Positions 22,426 through 30,052 of a stretch of 43,021 bases of DNA are shown piece by piece. The stretch's first letter is position 1. Every line of letters begins with the position of its first letter. Made by a program: the position numbers and the translations under genes. The stretch is from NCBI GenBank assembly GCA_902792895.1, contig CADBBK010000022.1:1-43021 (forward strand), given 5' to 3'. This DNA comes from an uncultured Bacteroidales bacterium. GTDB lineage: Bacteria > Bacteroidota > Bacteroidia > Bacteroidales > Muribaculaceae. The notes under the pieces were generated by a model, which made no database searches, was not told the DNA's origin, and saw only the letters and a program-made list of their open reading frames with translations.

Positions 22426-22489
22426 AGGCAGAACCCCGGCCCACGAGACACTGCCACAGCAATCTGTCTTGTGGGCCAGGGCTCTGCCT
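22426..22489 (+). terminator. Long imperfect hairpin between convergent genes
   Basis: The 25-nt arms 22426-22450 and 22465-22489 pair with two mismatches and one G-U, with a 14-nt loop. A T-rich run (GATTTTTTTA) begins about 10 nt later. It probably ends the DUF3267 transcript. The stem is longer than a normal terminator. Confidence 0.65.
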
Positions 22490-22507
22490 GGTATAGATTT
22501 GATTTTT

Positions 22508-24568
22508 TTACTTCTCGACGCGGATGCGGGCATCTACGGCGGTGACATGGTCAGGACCAGCCAGCAGCGGGTTGATGTCCATCTCCTTGATCTCGGGAGC
22601 GTAGTGCAGCATGGTCGAGAGGCGGCAGATGATCTTCACATAGGTGGCCTCGTCAAGACCTTGCTTGCCGCGGGTACCCTGGATGATCTTGTAACCCTTG
22701 AGGGAACGCACCATGCGCTCGGCCTCGGGCTGCGACAGCGGTGCCAGACCGAACTGAACGTCCTTCAATACCTCGACGAAGATACCGCCCAGACCGCACA
22801 GCACGTTGTGTCCGAAGGTGGGCTCGAACTTGGCACCGATAAACAACTCGGTGCCGCTGATCATCTTCTGGATCATCACGGCGGTGGCGTCGGGAATCTG
22901 CATCATGCGGTCAAACTCAGCCTCCAACTGGGCATCGTCCTTGACGTTGAGCGTCACGCCGCCCACGTCGCTCTTGTGCACGGGACCGACAACCTTGACA
23001 ACGATGGGATACCCCATCTCGCGGGCTGCGGCAACGAGTTCGTCACGGTTGGCCGAAACCTTCTCGGGCACGACGGGGATAGCGGCAGCCTGCAACAGGG
23101 CACGCACGTCGTCGGGAGCGATATAGCCGTCCTCCTTGATGCCGTCAATGATGGCACGCACGGCCTTAACGTCCACCTCGGGACACAGGTTGTCGGTAGT
23201 GGCAGGCTTGGGGGTGTCGGCTACACGGATAAGAGCCTCGGCCAGAGCCACCTCGTCGGCAAAGTTCACATGTCCTTTATCAATAAACTCCTTCACCTCG
23301 CGTCCGGCAATGTTCAGGCACGGGAGCACGGGGAAAATGGGTTTCTTGCAGGTGAGCATCTTCTCATGCAGCACAGCATAGGCGTCGTCGCAGGGCACCA
23401 AGCCGGGCGTGCCGAAGATTACCACGATGGCGTCCACATTGTCGTAGCGCTTCTCGCAGAAGTCGATGCAGATGCCCAGGTGCTCGGGAGTGCCCGTAGC
23501 CAGGAAGTCGATGGGGTTAGCCACTGATGAACCGGGATAGAGCTGTGCCTTGAGTTCCTCGCCGATCTTGGCGTCGAGCAGGGGCACGTTCATGCCGCCC
23601 TTGCTCAGGGCATCGGTCAGCATCACACCAGGGCCGCCAGCATGGGTAACGATGGCGACATTCTTTCCGGCCATCTCGGGCAGGGTGAGCACGCAACCGA
23701 TGGTGGTCAACTGGTCGCGCGAGTAGCAACGCACGATACCAGCCTTGCGGAAGAGGGCGTCAACGGCGGTGTCGCTCGAGGCGATGGCACCGGTGTGGCT
23801 GGATGCGGCACGGCTACCGCTCTCGCTCGAACCTGACTTGACGGCGGCGATGCGGCAACCCTTGTTGATGAGCGAGCGAGCATGCTTGAGCAGGCGCTCG
23901 GGGTGAGAGATGTTCTCGATATAGAGCAACTTGACCTTGGAGTCGTGCTCGGGGTCAAAGTGTTCGTCCATGTATTCCAGCACGTCTTCAATACCAATCT
24001 GCTTGCCGTTGCCGATGGACCAGACGCTGTTGAACTGCAGACCCTTGCTCACACCGGAGTCGATGATGAACACGGCAGTAGCGCCCGAACCGCTGATGAA
24101 GTCAGCGCCCTTGGGGCTCAGCGCGGGAATAGGCAGTGTGAACACGCTGTGGTGGTTGGTGGTCAACAGGCCGATGCAGTTGGGGCCGATGAGCGCGGCA
24201 CCGTACTTCTCGCAGGTGTCCAGAATGTGCTGCTCGAGCAAGGCACCCTCGTGGGTTTCCTCGCCGAAGCCGGCACTGATGATAATGAACGCGCGCACAC
24301 CCTTGTGCTCGGTCAGATAATCGACATACTCGGGGCAATACTTAGCTGCCACCACCAGGATGGCCAGGTCGGCGTTGGGCAGGTCCTTCATGTCATGATG
24401 GGCCTGGATGCCTTGTACCACGTCCTCCTTAGGGTTGAGGACATAGAGGTCACCTTTGAAACCGCCCTGCTTGAGGTTGCGCACGATAGCGCCACCGGGC
24501 TTCTGCTCGTTGTTGCTGCCGCCAATGACGACAATACTCTTAGGATTCAGTAATTGCTGGTTAATCAT
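22508..24568 (-). CDS. Acyl-CoA synthetase (ADP-forming), fused alpha-beta
   Basis: A 686-residue cytoplasmic enzyme that converts acyl-CoA, ADP and phosphate to the free acid, CoA and ATP. Domains in order: CoA-binding Rossmann fold (about 1-130; SIVVIGGSNNEQKPGGAIVRNL), succinyl-CoA-synthetase-like ligase region (about 150-450) with the phosphorylatable-His segment SSHTGAIASSD and VTHAGGPGVMLTD, and an ATP-grasp domain (about 480-686; YPIVVKVVGPVHKSDVGGV). The start at 24568 is chosen because AAAAGGAAT precedes it, and an upstream in-frame ATG at 24610 lacks such support. Divergence from iorAB and the aminotransferase points to aryl-acetyl-CoAs as substrates (inference), though acetyl-CoA is the main alternative. 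Confidence 0.9.
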   Translation of the reverse strand: MINQQLLNPKSIVVIGGSNNEQKPGGAIVRNLKQGGFKGDLYVLNPKEDVVQGIQAHHDMKDLPNADLAILVVAAKYCPEYVDYLTEHKGVRAFIIISAGFGEETHEGALLEQHILDTCEKYGAALIGPNCIGLLTTNHHSVFTLPIPALSPKGADFISGSGATAVFIIDSGVSKGLQFNSVWSIGNGKQIGIEDVLEYMDEHFDPEHDSKVKLLYIENISHPERLLKHARSLINKGCRIAAVKSGSSESGSRAASSHTGAIASSDTAVDALFRKAGIVRCYSRDQLTTIGCVLTLPEMAGKNVAIVTHAGGPGVMLTDALSKGGMNVPLLDAKIGEELKAQLYPGSSVANPIDFLATGTPEHLGICIDFCEKRYDNVDAIVVIFGTPGLVPCDDAYAVLHEKMLTCKKPIFPVLPCLNIAGREVKEFIDKGHVNFADEVALAEALIRVADTPKPATTDNLCPEVDVKAVRAIIDGIKEDGYIAPDDVRALLQAAAIPVVPEKVSANRDELVAAAREMGYPIVVKVVGPVHKSDVGGVTLNVKDDAQLEAEFDRMMQIPDATAVMIQKMISGTELFIGAKFEPTFGHNVLCGLGGIFVEVLKDVQFGLAPLSQPEAERMVRSLKGYKIIQGTRGKQGLDEATYVKIICRLSTMLHYAPEIKEMDINPLLAGPDHVTAVDARIRVEK

Positions 24569-24641
24569 TGTTATTCCTTTTTTGTAGAGGCGCAAAATCT
24601 TGCGTCTCAAATCTATGGTTTATGTTCTTTATTTTCGGCAG

Positions 24642-24649
24642 CAAAGGTA
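24642..24649 (-). promoter_or_regulatory. Promoter -7 element (TACCTTTG) of the acyl-CoA synthetase gene
   Basis: TACCTTTG on the minus strand, about 74 bp upstream of the ATG at 24568. It is about 160 bp from the iorA promoter, so the two divergent genes have separate promoters. Confidence 0.7.
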
Positions 24650-24810
24650 CACAAAAATATCGACAATCCCACAAAAGCCTCTTTCAATACTCAAAAAAGG
24701 TGTCCAACAGTGCAGTTATCTATCATAAAGCCATGATAATAGAAACAGAGAAGGGGTGAGGCACATCTGCTTGCTTTTTCCAGTGATATTGGTCAAAAAT
24801 CCTTAAAAAT

Positions 24811-24841
24811 TTTGTGGGGTATAGATTAATGTGTAACTTTG
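24811..24841 (+). promoter_or_regulatory. Promoter of the iorAB-aminotransferase operon
   Basis: TTTG (24811-24814), exactly 19 bp, then TAACTTTG (24834-24841) is a textbook Bacteroidetes promoter. It gives a leader of about 60 nt before the ATG at 24906. Confidence 0.87.
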
Positions 24842-24905
24842 TGAGTTGAAATATACTTCTAATACACCTAATTTATTGAAATAATACTAGTTAAACCTTA
24901 TAATA

Positions 24906-26516
24906 ATGAGAAAGTTACTCTTAGGTGATGAGGCTATCGCCCAGGGCGCGCTTGACGCGGGTCTGAGTGGCGTGTATGCCTATCCGGGTACTCCCTCGAC
25001 CGAGATCACGGAGTACATTCAGAATTCCAAGTTAGCGGTGGAACGCAATGTTCATCGCCGCTGGTGTACCAACGAAAAGACGGCTATGGAGGCTGCCCTG
25101 GGTATGTCCTTCATGGGCAAGCGTGCGCTGGTCTGCATGAAGCATGTGGGCCTGAACGTGTGCGCCGACCCGTTCGTTAACTCGGGTATGACGGGTGTGA
25201 ACGGCGGTCTGGTGGTCCTCGTGGCCGACGACCCCTCGATGCACTCCTCCCAGGACGAGCAGGACAGCCGCTTCTACGGCAAGTTCGCGATGATTCCCAC
25301 GCTGGAGCCCAGCACTCAGCAGGAGGCCTACGACATGATGGAGATGGCCTACGAGCTGAGCGAGGAGGTCTGCCTTCCCGTGCTCATGCGTGTGACCACC
25401 CGCATGGCCCACAGCCGCGCTGTGGTTGAGGTGAAAGAGACACCGCGTGCCGAGAACGAATTGAACTATGACGCCAAGGCCAGCCACTGGGTATTGCTCC
25501 CTGGCAACGCCATCAAGCGCAACATCACGGTAACGGGCCAGCAGGCCGAGCTCGAGCAGCGCGCCGTCGAGAGCAAGTACAACAAGTACATCGACGCTGC
25601 CGACCACTCGATGGGTATCATTGCTTCGGGTATCGCTTATAACTACCTGATGGAGTGCTATCCCGACGGATGCCCCTACCCCGTGCTCAAGATCAGCCAG
25701 TATCCCATGCCCAAGGAACTCATCGGCCGCATGACTGCCGAGTGTGATGCCGTCCTCATTGCCGAGGAAGGCCAGCCCTTCATCGAGGACCTCGTGCGTG
25801 GCGTGATGCCCGGCAATGCCGTCATCAAGGGCCGCCTCACCGGCGAGCTGCCCCGTACCGGCGAATTGAACCCCGACGCGCTCAAGCGTGCCCTGGGTGT
25901 TGAGGTGCGTGAGGGTTATGACAGTTGCGAGGATGTGGCTCCGCGTCCCCCCGCATTGTGCCAGGGTTGCGGTCACCGCGACGTCTATACCGCCCTCAAC
26001 GAGGTGCTGAAGGATTATCCCAATGCCCGCGTGTTTGGCGACATCGGTTGCTACACTCTGGGCTTCATGCCCCCGTTCAAGGCCATCCACTCGTGTGTTG
26101 ACATGGGTGCCAGCATCACCATGGCCAAGGGTGCCAGCGATGCCGGCCAGTGGCCCGCCGTTGCCATCATCGGTGACTCGACATTCACCCATTCGGGTAT
26201 GACAGGTCTGCTCGATGCCATCAACGAGAACGCCAACATCACCGTCATCATCAGCGACAACCTCACCACAGGCATGACCGGTGGTCAGGATTCGGCAGGT
26301 ACCGGCAAGTTCGAGGCCATCTGCCGTGGTCTGGGATTGCCCGAGGAGCACCTGCGCGTGGTCGTTCCCCTGCCCAAGAACATGCCCGAGATCACGCAGG
26401 CCCTGCGTGAGGAGATCGAGTACCGCGGCACCAGCGTGATTATCCCGCGCCGCGAGTGCATGCAAACATTACAACGTCATCTCAAACAAAAGAAAGCACA
26501 GGAGGCAAAGCAATGA
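24906..26516 (+). CDS. iorA: Indolepyruvate ferredoxin oxidoreductase alpha subunit
   Basis: A 536-residue thiamine-diphosphate enzyme subunit that oxidatively decarboxylates arylpyruvates to aryl-acetyl-CoA with ferredoxin reduction. The N-terminal pyrimidine-binding domain starts LLGDEAIAQGALDAGLSG and contains YPGTPSTEI. The C-terminal TPP domain has CQGCGHRDVY (352-361), GDIGCYTLG, VDMGASITMAKG and GDSTFTHSG (about 423-431). The dual [4Fe-4S] ferredoxin tail known at the end of archaeal and many bacterial IorA proteins is absent. The chain ends in a Lys/Gln-rich tail after RRECM. It is the first gene of a three-gene operon and overlaps iorB by 4 bp. Confidence 0.95.
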   Translation: MRKLLLGDEAIAQGALDAGLSGVYAYPGTPSTEITEYIQNSKLAVERNVHRRWCTNEKTAMEAALGMSFMGKRALVCMKHVGLNVCADPFVNSGMTGVNGGLVVLVADDPSMHSSQDEQDSRFYGKFAMIPTLEPSTQQEAYDMMEMAYELSEEVCLPVLMRVTTRMAHSRAVVEVKETPRAENELNYDAKASHWVLLPGNAIKRNITVTGQQAELEQRAVESKYNKYIDAADHSMGIIASGIAYNYLMECYPDGCPYPVLKISQYPMPKELIGRMTAECDAVLIAEEGQPFIEDLVRGVMPGNAVIKGRLTGELPRTGELNPDALKRALGVEVREGYDSCEDVAPRPPALCQGCGHRDVYTALNEVLKDYPNARVFGDIGCYTLGFMPPFKAIHSCVDMGASITMAKGASDAGQWPAVAIIGDSTFTHSGMTGLLDAINENANITVIISDNLTTGMTGGQDSAGTGKFEAICRGLGLPEEHLRVVVPLPKNMPEITQALREEIEYRGTSVIIPRRECMQTLQRHLKQKKAQEAKQ

Positions 26517-27085
26517 AAACCGATATCATTTTGTGCGGCGTGGGTGGACAAGGTATCCTCTCCATCGCTACCGTGATTGGCGAAGCAGCCATGCACGAGA
26601 ACCTTTATATCAAGCAGGCCGAGGTGCACGGCATGTCACAGCGTGGCGGCGACGTGCAGTCCAACCTGCGCATCAGCAGCAACCCCATCAACAGCGACCT
26701 GATTGCCCTCGGCTCGGCCGACGTCATCATCTCGATGGAACCCATGGAGGCGCTGCGCTACCTGCCCTTCCTGAGCAAGGAGGGTTGGATCATCACTTCG
26801 AGCAAACCCTTTGTCAACATCCCCAACTACCCCGAGGTAGAGACCGTGATGGCCGACCTGAACAAGGTGAAGAACGTCATCATCCTGGACATCGAACAAC
26901 TGGCCAAGGACAACGAGATTCCCCGCTCGGCCAACGTCATCCTGCTGGGTGCTGCCCAGAAGGCCCTCGGCATCGAGTATGACAAGTTGGAGAACGCCAT
27001 CCGCCGCGTCTTCGGCCGCAAGGGCGATGCCGTGGTTGACGCTAACCTCAAGGCGCTTGCCATCGGAAAGGAGGCTCAGCGATGA
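26513..27085 (+). CDS. iorB: Indolepyruvate ferredoxin oxidoreductase beta subunit
   Basis: A 190-residue gamma-domain-like subunit (IorB family). It begins MKTDIILCGVGGQGILSIATVIGEAA, with the Gly-rich GVGGQG motif, and contains VHGMSQRGGDVQSNLRI, the segment that contacts CoA in relatives. The start at 26513 overlaps the end of iorA (ATGA) and is preceded by AGGAGG, so an upstream in-frame ATG at 26456 is rejected. It ends overlapping the aminotransferase start by 4 bp, so the three proteins are translationally coupled. It forms the heterodimer with IorA. Confidence 0.95.
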   Translation: MKTDIILCGVGGQGILSIATVIGEAAMHENLYIKQAEVHGMSQRGGDVQSNLRISSNPINSDLIALGSADVIISMEPMEALRYLPFLSKEGWIITSSKPFVNIPNYPEVETVMADLNKVKNVIILDIEQLAKDNEIPRSANVILLGAAQKALGIEYDKLENAIRRVFGRKGDAVVDANLKALAIGKEAQR

Positions 27086-28398
27086 GACCCACCCCCATTA
27101 ACCGCGAAATCATTGACCGCGCGATTGACGAGTATGGCATCATCGACTATGCCAACGCCACCATCCGTGAGGTGAAAGCCATTGCCGAGCGTGCCGAGCG
27201 CGAGTCGGGACAGGAGTTCATCAAGATGGAGATGGGTATCCCCGGCCTGCCCGCTGCCAAGATTGGTGTCGAAGCACAGATCAAAGCGTTGCAGAACGGC
27301 TGCGCCCGCCTCTACCCCGCCCTCCCCGGCGAGCCGATGATTAAGGACGCCACCTCGCGCTTTATCAAGGCATTTATCGACATCGACATCCCCGCCGAGT
27401 GCTGCATCCCCACCGTCGGCTCGATGCAGGGCACGTTTGCCTCGCTGCTCACCATCACCCAGAGCAACAAGAAGAAGAACAAAGCCCTCTTCATCGACCC
27501 CGGTTTCCCCGTGCAGAAACTGCAGTTGGAGATTCAGGATGTCCCCTATGAGACGTTTGACATCTACGAGTTCCGCGGTCCCAAGCTGCGTGCCAAACTC
27601 GAGGAATACATGGCCAAGGGTGACGTGTGCTGCCTGATCTACAGCAACCCCAACAACCCCGCTTGGATCTGCCTGACCGACGACGAGCTGCGTGACATCG
27701 GTGAGCTGGCTACCAAGTATGATGTCATCGTGCTCGAGGACCTGGCCTACTTCGCCATGGACTTCCGCCTGGACATCAGCAAGCCCTTTGAGCCTCCCTT
27801 CCAGCCCAGCGTGGCCAAATACACCGACAATTACATCATGCACATCAGTGGCAGCAAGGCGTTCTCCTATGCCGGTGAGCGCATCGCGATGACCTGCATC
27901 AGCCCGGCCATCTTCAACCGCCACTATCCTGACCTGTCGGCCCGCTACGACGGCCTGCCCTTCGGCAAGGTGTTCATCACCCGCACGCTCTATGCCCTGT
28001 CATCGGGCACGAGCCACAGCGCCCAGTATGCGCTTGCAGCCATCATGGATGCCGCCAGCAACGGTGAGTACCACTTCCGTGACGACGTCATCGTCTATGG
28101 CGAGCGCGCCCACAGGCTGAAGGAGATCTTCACCCGCCACGGCTTCCGCATCGTTTACGGCATGGATGGTGACCAGCCCATCGCCGACGGTTTCTACTTC
28201 ACCATCGGCTACGGCAACATGACCAGCGGCCAGTTGGCACGTGAGTTGATGTACTACGGCGTGAGCGCCATCTGCCTGGCCACGACCGGTTCGTGGCAGG
28301 AGGGTCTGCGCGTGTGCACCTCGTTCATCCAGGATCACCAGTACGACATCCTCGACGAGCGTATGGCCATCTTTGCCGAGAACAACCCTATCGAATAA
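27082..28398 (+). CDS. Class I/II pyridoxal-phosphate aminotransferase
   Basis: A 438-residue PLP enzyme in the fold-type I group. The cofactor lysine is K259 in GSKAFSYAGERIAM, which is typical of aspartate and aromatic aminotransferases. YSNPNNPAWICLTDDEL (about 194-210) supplies the conserved NPNNP, and VLEDLAYF follows with the Asp that contacts PLP. It overlaps iorB by 4 bp. The operon makes it likely that it turns aromatic amino acids into the arylpyruvates used by IorAB (inference). Aspartate or alanine specificity cannot be excluded from sequence. Confidence 0.92.
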   Translation: MRPTPINREIIDRAIDEYGIIDYANATIREVKAIAERAERESGQEFIKMEMGIPGLPAAKIGVEAQIKALQNGCARLYPALPGEPMIKDATSRFIKAFIDIDIPAECCIPTVGSMQGTFASLLTITQSNKKKNKALFIDPGFPVQKLQLEIQDVPYETFDIYEFRGPKLRAKLEEYMAKGDVCCLIYSNPNNPAWICLTDDELRDIGELATKYDVIVLEDLAYFAMDFRLDISKPFEPPFQPSVAKYTDNYIMHISGSKAFSYAGERIAMTCISPAIFNRHYPDLSARYDGLPFGKVFITRTLYALSSGTSHSAQYALAAIMDAASNGEYHFRDDVIVYGERAHRLKEIFTRHGFRIVYGMDGDQPIADGFYFTIGYGNMTSGQLARELMYYGVSAICLATTGSWQEGLRVCTSFIQDHQYDILDERMAIFAENNPIE

Positions 28399-28451
28399 TC
28401 TATAGATGACCTGTTAAGAAACTGTATTATTCCGAATACACGCACAACTAT

Positions 28452-28475
28452 GCGGGGAGCCATGCGATTCCCCGC
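28452..28475 (+). terminator. Terminator of the iorAB-aminotransferase operon
   Basis: GCGGGGA (28452-28458) pairs with TCCCCGC (28469-28475) around a 10-nt loop, followed by TTTCTTTG. It lies 54 bp past the aminotransferase stop. Confidence 0.85.
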
Positions 28476-28601
28476 TTTCTTTGTGGTTTTGAGCCTGATG
28501 AAATACGCTTCACTGAGCATTAGAGCTGTATTTTTAGAGAAGTTTTCCATCAATATTGTTATTTTTTCCAAAAAAATTCATCAGATAACCTGAAATAGCC
28601 T

Positions 28602-28609
28602 TATATTTG
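28602..28609 (+). promoter_or_regulatory. Promoter -7 element (TATATTTG) ahead of the RND operon leader
   Basis: TATATTTG fits TAnnTTTG and lies 26 bp before the ATG at 28636. The sequence 19-20 bp upstream has no TTG but is T/A-rich. It is the nearest promoter to the efflux operon, whose first gene starts at 28871. Confidence 0.65.
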
Positions 28610-28635
28610 CCGATTGAATTAATATTAAAGTAGCA

Positions 28636-28851
28636 ATGAAGCCGTACGGCTGTACGCAGGCAAAAGTCACCAATGAGCCGAGCAGCTCATTAATATACAA
28701 CAAATTAACCACCTTCACATTTCCCGCTGCCGGGGATATGTGTTGTTGTTTAGCGGGTGTCGAAATCATCACTCGCTACACTCCACCGTACAGAGCGTTG
28801 CAGTACAGTTCAGCTAACGGGCTAAGCTATGTTGTTAAACATGCATTATAA
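28636..28851 (+). ncRNA. Structured leader or small 71-residue ORF before the efflux operon
   Basis: The stretch has an open frame (MKPYGCTQAKVTNEPSSS..., with CCC at residues about 36-38) ending 19 bp before the adaptor gene. The same DNA also folds well: AGCCGTACGGCT (28640-28651, palindrome), CTGTACG (28650-28656) with CGTACAG (28787-28793), AATGAGC (28672-28678) with GCTCATT (28685-28691), and TAGCGGGTG (28751-28759) with CACTCGCTA (28770-28778, one G-U). Nested long-range and local stems favour an RNA leader that could control pump expression. A translated leader peptide or both roles are possible. I match it to no known riboswitch. Confidence 0.45.
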
Positions 28852-28870
28852 CATTTAGATTCTTATAATT

Positions 28871-30046
28871 ATGGTAGTCAACAGTCGATTTTTCCGATTC
28901 AGTATTCTGCTGCTTTTTGCCGTGGGCATGGCAGCATGCGGTGTTGATATTCCCAAGGAGACACAGTCGTCATTTGAAACGATGACCGTGAAAAAATCCG
29001 ATATTGAGGTACCGATGAAGTTCAGTGCCAAGATGAAGGGCCAGGCCGATGTAACCATCATGCCCCAAGTGAGCGGGCAGCTGATGAAAATCTATGTGAC
29101 CGAGGGACAACAGGTGAGCAAGGGGCAGACGCTCTTTGTCATCGACTCCCGCAATGCCCAGCACGAGTTGGAATCAGCAAGGGCCAATCTTCAGGCCGCT
29201 AACTCCAACCTCCAGGCAGCCACAGCCCAAGCCAATAGTGCCAAACTGGAGTACGAGAGCAACAAGAACCTGTATGACAAACAGATTGTGAGCAATTATA
29301 TGCTTGAGAGTTCACTGAATAACTACAAGCAGGCCCAGGCCGCCGTCAGCCAGGCAAAGGCTTCGGTCAGCCAGGCACAAGCCGCTGTGAACCGCGCCAA
29401 GGTGAACCTCGGTTTCTGCACAATCAAGTCTCCGGTTGCCGGCGTCATTGGCGAGATTCCGGTCTATGCAGGCGAACAGGTGACTCCGATGACGCAACTG
29501 ACCATCGTCAGCGGCAACAGGCAGATGGAAGCAGAATTCTCGCTTCCCGAGTCTATCCTCGAGGCGGGACTGACGTCGGGCTACACCCAGACTGACAAGG
29601 CCAAAAACATGGCCAGCCTACCCGACGTGACGTTCATCATGAAGAACGGTACCGAGTATCCCATCAAGGGACGCATCTCGACCTTGACGGGCGTGGTGAA
29701 CGCCACAACCGGTTCACTGGCATGCAAAGCCATTTTCCCCAACCCCAATGGTGTCCTGTACTCTGGTATTCAGGGTACGGTAGTACTGCCCTATAGCCAC
29801 AATGACGTGATGGTCATTCCCCAGGCTGCTGTCGTGCGTCTGCAAGACAAGTCCCTGGTGTATAAAGTGAAAGCCGACAGCACCGCGACTGCCGTCACCG
29901 TGATAACAACCGATGTGGGTAACGGCAAGGATGTTATCGTGAATGAGGGTCTGAATCCAGGTGACCGCATCGTAACCGTCGGTGCCAACAACTTGCAGGA
30001 AGGCCAGCGCGTCCTGTTCCCTGCCGAAGCCAAAAAGAAAGACTAA
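28871..30046 (+). CDS. RND efflux periplasmic adaptor lipoprotein (AcrA/MexA family)
   Basis: A 391-residue membrane-fusion protein that links the inner-membrane pump to the outer channel. The lipobox GMAACG has the acylated Cys at 23. A lipoyl half-motif (about 60-95: VTIMPQVSGQLMKIYVTEGQQVSKG), an alanine/glutamine-rich alpha hairpin (about 97-180) and a second lipoyl half (about 185-210: IKSPVAGVIGEIPVYAGEQV) follow, then the beta-barrel domain. It is the first gene of the efflux operon, six bp before the pump gene. Confidence 0.95.
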   Translation: MVVNSRFFRFSILLLFAVGMAACGVDIPKETQSSFETMTVKKSDIEVPMKFSAKMKGQADVTIMPQVSGQLMKIYVTEGQQVSKGQTLFVIDSRNAQHELESARANLQAANSNLQAATAQANSAKLEYESNKNLYDKQIVSNYMLESSLNNYKQAQAAVSQAKASVSQAQAAVNRAKVNLGFCTIKSPVAGVIGEIPVYAGEQVTPMTQLTIVSGNRQMEAEFSLPESILEAGLTSGYTQTDKAKNMASLPDVTFIMKNGTEYPIKGRISTLTGVVNATTGSLACKAIFPNPNGVLYSGIQGTVVLPYSHNDVMVIPQAAVVRLQDKSLVYKVKADSTATAVTVITTDVGNGKDVIVNEGLNPGDRIVTVGANNLQEGQRVLFPAEAKKKD

Positions 30047-30052
30047 ACCACT

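Noticed and set aside
22349-23527. Open frame of 392 codons on the plus strand opposite the acyl-CoA synthetase
   Set aside because: The minus strand codes for a full ATP-grasp synthetase, and the plus translation is repetitive His/Val/Gly with no family signal.
25032-26465. Open frame of 477 codons opposite iorA
   Set aside because: It arises from the strong GC3 bias of iorA. The real product has TPP-binding motifs on the plus strand.
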